This document shows positions 60,274-64,000 of a DNA stretch of 64,000 nt, piece by piece; the first letter of the stretch is position 1, and each line of letters starts with the position of its first letter. The DNA lies in assembly GCA_035236585.1 (NCBI GenBank), contig CP141128.1, positions 32,594,684 to 32,658,683 on the forward strand, in the 5' to 3' direction. The notes under the pieces were generated by a model. The model did no database searches, was not told the DNA's origin, and worked only from the letters and a program-made list of their open reading frames with translations. The DNA comes from Warburgia ugandensis (Eukaryota; Streptophyta; Magnoliopsida; Canellales; Canellaceae). The translations under genes and the position numbers were made by a program.

Positions 60274-60299
60274 GTCATAGGCCCCGTGGAGGCTATGAC
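60274..60299 (+). promoter_or_regulatory. Conserved inverted repeat in Y-family LTRs
   Basis: GTCATAG and CTATGAC flank a GC-rich loop. The same structure is at 19260-19285, and with one broken pair at 5573-5598. It sits in a block of about 160 bp conserved in all three Y copies. A structural RNA or protein site is possible but unproven. Confidence 0.45.
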
Positions 60300-61906
60300 C
60301 GAGTGTCCTCAAGTACCCGGGGACCACACGGCGAGGAGGTCGTGGGCATAGTTGGACCCTATGGTTTATGGACTTATGTGCATTGCATATGGCATGATAT
60401 AAGGTTGGTCGACCATAGCATGATAGATATCCATGAGTTGGATTCAGTTGAGCATCTGATGCATATTTTTATGATTATGATATATGATACTTTCGACTTG
60501 GATTATGATATTTCTTTAAGTCGTTAGTATTCCAGCTTGACAGTGGCTTTTAATATCGATATTGAACGTGATTATTCGAACAACATGCATATTTATGTTT
60601 TTATGGGCACATGATTTTAAACATCGCATGCATTATAAAACTAGTAGTGATAGACTCCTCCTGAGTATAGTATATACTCACCCTATCCTTAACATTTTTC
60701 TGGATGATTCCATCCATGAGTAGAGGACATCTATGTTAGTGCTACGAGCAAGTGAATCAAAAAGGAAACAATTATACATGTGAGTAAACTCTCTACCCTT
60801 TGGACATGTATTTATTTACAGTTGGGCTGTGTATTGTGACTGGATAGACCTGGGGAAAAACATTTGTGATTTCTAAAGCTGTTCAAAAACTACCTTAGTT
60901 GTTGTAAAAGCAAATGACACTCGGGGTTTTCAAAATGAATTCCAAATAAAAGATTTTTCTGCTGCATTGCACTGTTTTTAAAATCGAGATCCCACCTTAG
61001 GAATTTAGATTTTTCATTTGAAAGTGGATGAGAAAACCCGGGTCATTACAGAAAGAGATGGGAGGTGTTGGGTGGAGATATTTGATTGGTTTGGAGGTTT
61101 CATAAGATGTGGAATGAGTGAGAGTCTTGGAAATTCGTAGGGCATCTTAAGGGTGAAGTTAAAATGAAGGAAAAAGTGAGAAAAACTCTAAAAATTGGTT
61201 GCTTTTTTTCCATTGGTCCACATTCCCTCTTATTTTAATAGATTTCCCTTAATTCTTTTCAAAATAACTCATGGATAACTCTCTTGAATCTCCTCCAATC
61301 CTAGTTTTCCGTTTAGCTTAGTTTGATGGCTTATATGCCTAACTTTGAAGGCTTCATGGGCCAAGATCATGGCTGGCTTAGGAAGCTTCGTTGGCTTCAA
61401 CCCTTGGTTTGAGTGGATTGTATAGTTTGGCTTGAATTCCTTAGCTTGCCCCCTTCTTTCTTGGCTTATATGGCCAAGGTGGCTTCCATGCAAAGGTGGT
61501 GGGAATGTATAGCTTACTTCATGGGCCCACTTTGGCCATTTTTAACTCCTTTAATCACATCCACTACTAGTCCACAAGATGATCTTGGCCTTGAAGTGAT
61601 GATTTTGAGGCTCTGACTCGATCTTTTGATCTTGATCTTCAATTTCATCCCGATCAATCTTTACCATCACATCACCATCTTACTTCCTACAAAAAAGTAA
61701 AAATCCAAATTAAATCATAAAAAAACATGATTAATCACATGCATACCTTGGATTAGCTTCTAAACCTACAAAATAATAATCTTTTACTTCGTTAGGTAAA
61801 AAATGCATGTGTTATGAATTTTGGTATAAAAACTCTAATTTACCCCTATAAGTTGTAACACATGGGTACTAATTGGGTGATTTTTATGCAAAATTAACAC
61901 TTATCA

Positions 61907-62330
61907 TCCACCTTAATGATGATTTTGAGACCATGAAAAATTGAGCTGCTTAGCCCATCTAGGATTATTAGTATCAGAATATGGATTATTGATACGATTT
62001 CTAAATGTATTCAATGCATTTGCTTAGTCTAAAAATTATCAAGGCAATGTGGTGCTAGATGTATAGGAAGTAGTAGAATATGCTAGACTATAGCAAATGG
62101 AACCAACCGCATGTTGAGGTTTCATAGATGATCCACTAGCCAACATGGGGCTTCTAATTTGTGTGTTAGACTATATATTCCATCCACTTTGTGTGCCAGC
62201 ATGTCTATCTTTGCCTACAAGTCTGAAGTGGTCCCTATCTCATGTAGTTTTGTAAGCATTTAGTGTCTTAGCAAGTGGAGATTTCTCTAAGCTTATTTGT
62301 TTATATGTCATCTGAAAGCTGCACACTTGC
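61907..62330 (-). pseudogene. Gypsy gag C-terminal fragment, element D, joined to the LTR
   Basis: The minus strand reads, with stops and shifts, HEIGTTSDL, AKIDMLAHKVDGIYSLTHKL, then in other frames FLDQANALNTFRN-like words and NPRWAKQLNFSWSQNHH. These match the gag C-terminal part of B (15270-15600). It is followed within about 15 bp by the LTR start at 61906, so everything from protease to the 3' end is missing between them. Confidence 0.65.
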
Positions 62331-62770
62331 AGCATTCATAAACTCATTCAAAGCATTTAACGAGCTCACTCTGTGAACCTGTAGTTAGCATAATGAAGGA
62401 AGTTTGGTTACTTTTTCACTTGATTCAAATAAATCATCTACTCTCGGTTCCATAAATGTAAATAATGATTGGTGCAGAAAAGAAAGGAGGGTGGCCTCTC
62501 TCCTTCTAATCATATCAAAGGGGTGCGATGTGGTATGAGCTTCATATTGTGGAGCAAGTCTGGTCTTGTTTCCACTCATTGAAGATTCTATCTACCAAAC
62601 AAAGTCAATGGAGGATACTAAATAGCTTTCACTAACACCATCTATGAGAAGGTGAGGTTGCCTTTTTTCTTTTTTTTTTAGTAGTTTTAGTAGGGTAGGG
62701 TGGTTTGCTTCCTATTAAGAGGTTGAGAATTCCTTGCATCTAAAGTTTTAACACCTCAACACTTACTGCT
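62331..62770. other. Unassigned stretch between two gypsy fragments
   Basis: Contains a minus-strand open frame (62385-62579, 64 codons, MSGNKTRLAPQYEAHTTSHP at its start) that I do not recognise, and a T-rich run near 62665. It may be the N-terminal part of a different gag or unrelated filler. No element ends seen. Confidence 0.3.
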
Positions 62771-63310
62771 GCTTGAAAGTTAGTGTTAAGTTAGATTTGC
62801 ATCTCCCTAAAAGGTTGTATATGTTCCTCATGATGAATGTGACACATACAGATGGTGGGACTTATACCATTTACATCCACTATTGTCAATCTAAGAGATT
62901 TCTTATGTTCATTAGGAACTCAAGTAGCTTACTTTCCTATTATTTATTAAGTTCTAAAGTAATGATTGTAGGCAAGGTTCCTGAGGAGCCTAAACTTTCA
63001 TATTTTAAACTTTTAGGTAAAGATTTTAGGTCCAAAGTTGGTTGTTTTTCAATAGATGGAACATGTATAGTCATAAAAATTTGAAGAGGTTTTACTCATG
63101 TTTTCCATTTTGAAGTATCCATTAAAGGTGTATTACCAAGTAATGCATTGCTTTCATTAATGGAATTGTCCATGCTAAAATCCAAGCAAAAATAAGATAG
63201 ACAAGCCTCGAGTGGATCAGTATTAGAGGATGGTAGGAATATGTCATCAATTAAATTCTCTATCATTTTAACCTCAAATGAATTATCATAATTTAAAGGG
63301 TCATAATCCT
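62771..63310 (-). pseudogene. Gypsy pol linker upstream of RT, element D (broken)
   Basis: The minus strand near 63050-62770 reads PTLDLKSLPKSLKYESLG, SGTLPTIITLELN and, after stops, LLEFLMNIRN. It matches B at 17060-17300. The + strand open frame 62773-63084 is antisense to it and is not a gene. The match ends near 62770, before RT. Confidence 0.75.
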
Positions 63311-64000
63311 ACATTAAAAACATTTAGCTTGATTTTTATGTTACCTAAAGACACTTGCATCACAACATTCATATAGTTCATTATTGCATTAGATGTGGCA
63401 AAGAAAGGATGTCTGAAAATGATAGGAACCTAACTAGTAGTGAATTATGCAGGTTGTGTATCTAACTCAATGGATTTACTAGAAGGAAAGACTTATCAAT
63501 CTGTAGCAACACATCCTTAACTACACCATGAGAAATTTTATCTAATATATCCACCAATTGTAGTGTGATAGTAGGCACTTTTAACTTGCCTAACCCTAGT
63601 TGCACATAAATAGCATATGGTAATATGTTTACACTTGCCCCTAAATGTAGAAGTGCCCTATCAATTTTGTGATCACTGGTAACACAAGTTATAGTGGGAC
63701 ATCCTGGATCCCTAAACATAGGTGGGGTATTATGTTGATTGTTTGAGTTCACTTGTTCAATGAGGAATGCTTTCTTTTACATATTAAGCTTATGGTTCTA
63801 CGTAAAGAGATTTTTTAAAAACATAGCCTAGGTAGGAATTTGTTTAATAGCATTTAGTAATGGAATATTGATTTGTACTTGTTTAAATACATCCATTATC
63901 TTATGAAAGTTTGTTCCTTTGTTTTCCAAATTCAAACATTAAGGGCATGGTGCTTTAGGCATATAAGATGCCTTAGGAATAGCACTAGAAGAAGTGGGCT
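63311..64000 (-). pseudogene. Gypsy gag-pro linker and aspartic protease, element D (runs off window)
   Basis: From the right edge downward it reads KASYMPKAPCP, then NKGTNFHKIMDVFKQVQINI and PLLNAIKQIP. After stops comes a 96-codon open frame (63752-63462): FRDPGCPTITCVTSDHKIDR, ALLHLGASVNILPYAIYVQL, TITLQLVDILDK and GVVKDVLLQIDKSF. The active-site Asp (D-L-G-A-S) is His here, so the protease is dead. Further FFATSNAIMNY lies near 63390. Its upstream gag lies outside the window. Whether it belongs to the same copy as 61907-62330 is unclear. Confidence 0.87.

Larger units (their letters stand above)
58464..61050 (+). mobile_element. Solo LTR Y3 (2587 bp), family Y
   Basis: Begins TGTAATGACCCCAATATT and ends ACCCGGGTCATTACA, with duplication GAAAG. 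It is the reverse counterpart of Y1 and Y2 and shares all main blocks. The GC-rich stretch (59090-59400) still has many CpG sites, such as GGGCGCGTCCCTGGACGCGC, so this copy looks less decayed than its surroundings. No coding region. The open frames at 58908-59411 on both strands are products of this GC-rich stretch. Confidence 0.92.
58459..61055 (+). repeat. 5-bp target-site duplication GAAAG around solo LTR Y3
   Basis: Positions 58459-58463 and 61051-61055 are both GAAAG, inside the gypsy LTR. Confidence 0.95.
56741..61906 (-). mobile_element. 5' LTR of gypsy element C (family A), split by solo LTR Y3
   Basis: Begins TGATAAGTGTTAATTTTG at 61906 and ends about GATCTCACA at 56741. Removing Y3 and one TSD copy leaves about 2574 bp, close to the 2670 bp of the + copy at 10708-13377. 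The difference includes a loss of about 55 bp just before the PBS. The U3 head at 61562-61855 is the source type of the array's LTR-head part. A polypurine-like AAGGTGGA precedes the start. Confidence 0.8.

Noticed and set aside
19281-60527. Similar small proteins (CTTCSRRRD type) in the three Y LTRs
   Set aside because: Similarity stops at the edges of a conserved noncoding block, reading frames differ outside it, and open frames exist on both strands.
62773-63084. 103-codon + strand open frame
   Set aside because: The minus strand carries the gypsy pol linker here (LKSLPKSLKY, ITLELN); the + frame is its shadow.
1-64000. tRNA, rRNA or conserved small RNA genes
   Set aside because: I saw no tRNA-like box A/box B pair in a cloverleaf context and no rRNA-like stretches. 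A tRNAscan or Infernal run could overturn this.

Overview
The window reads as plant nuclear heterochromatin, made almost entirely of nested and decayed transposable elements. I found no intact host gene, tRNA or rRNA. A flowering plant is likely for three reasons. There is a CACTA (En/Spm) element with TNP2-type transposase remnants and DUF4218/DUF4216-like regions. The Ty3/gypsy remnants are of the plant Athila/Tat type, with a tRNA-Asp-like primer-binding site. There are several 2.5-5 kb solo LTRs with 5-bp target-site duplications (TSDs). I cannot name the species.

Left block (1-18,160, coding remnants on +). The integrase of a gypsy element (A, 9,589-10,310) is cut by the right end of a CACTA element (1-9,588; its left end lies outside the window). 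The CACTA carries a probable degenerate long LTR (2,775 to about 9,240), which in turn carries a clean 2.7-kb solo LTR (4,810-7,540, TSD AATTT). After A comes one LTR (10,708-13,377), then PBS, leader, gag, protease and RT of a second gypsy copy (B), so A and B share an LTR. B breaks off at 18,160, just after its RT.

Central block (18,160-44,845). This is a tandem array of 13 units, about 1.52 kb each when complete. Each complete unit fuses about 290 bp of the U3 head of the gypsy LTR to about 1.23 kb of the 5' part of a second LTR family (called X here). Read on the minus strand, the X part carries a TATA-box position followed by a pyrimidine-rich leader. Two later solo LTRs sit inside the array: 18,528-21,013 (family Y, TSD ACCAT) and 33,574-37,953 (family X, TSD GGTTT).

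Right block (44,846-64,000, coding remnants on -). Gypsy copy C runs from its 5' LTR (61,906 down to 56,741, split by a Y solo LTR at 58,464-61,050, TSD GAAAG) through leader, gag, RT/RNase H and integrase to a 3' LTR head at 44,845 that merges into the array. Its integrase is split by a 5.0-kb X solo LTR (47,274-52,300, TSD TTTTC) containing a 27-bp minisatellite. Fragments of a further gypsy copy (D: gag end, gag-pro linker, protease) reach the right edge.

Nothing here forms a working pathway. The interest lies in how the elements are layered: the chimeric LTR-derived array, the datable nested solo LTRs, and short conserved noncoding modules shared between different LTR families.
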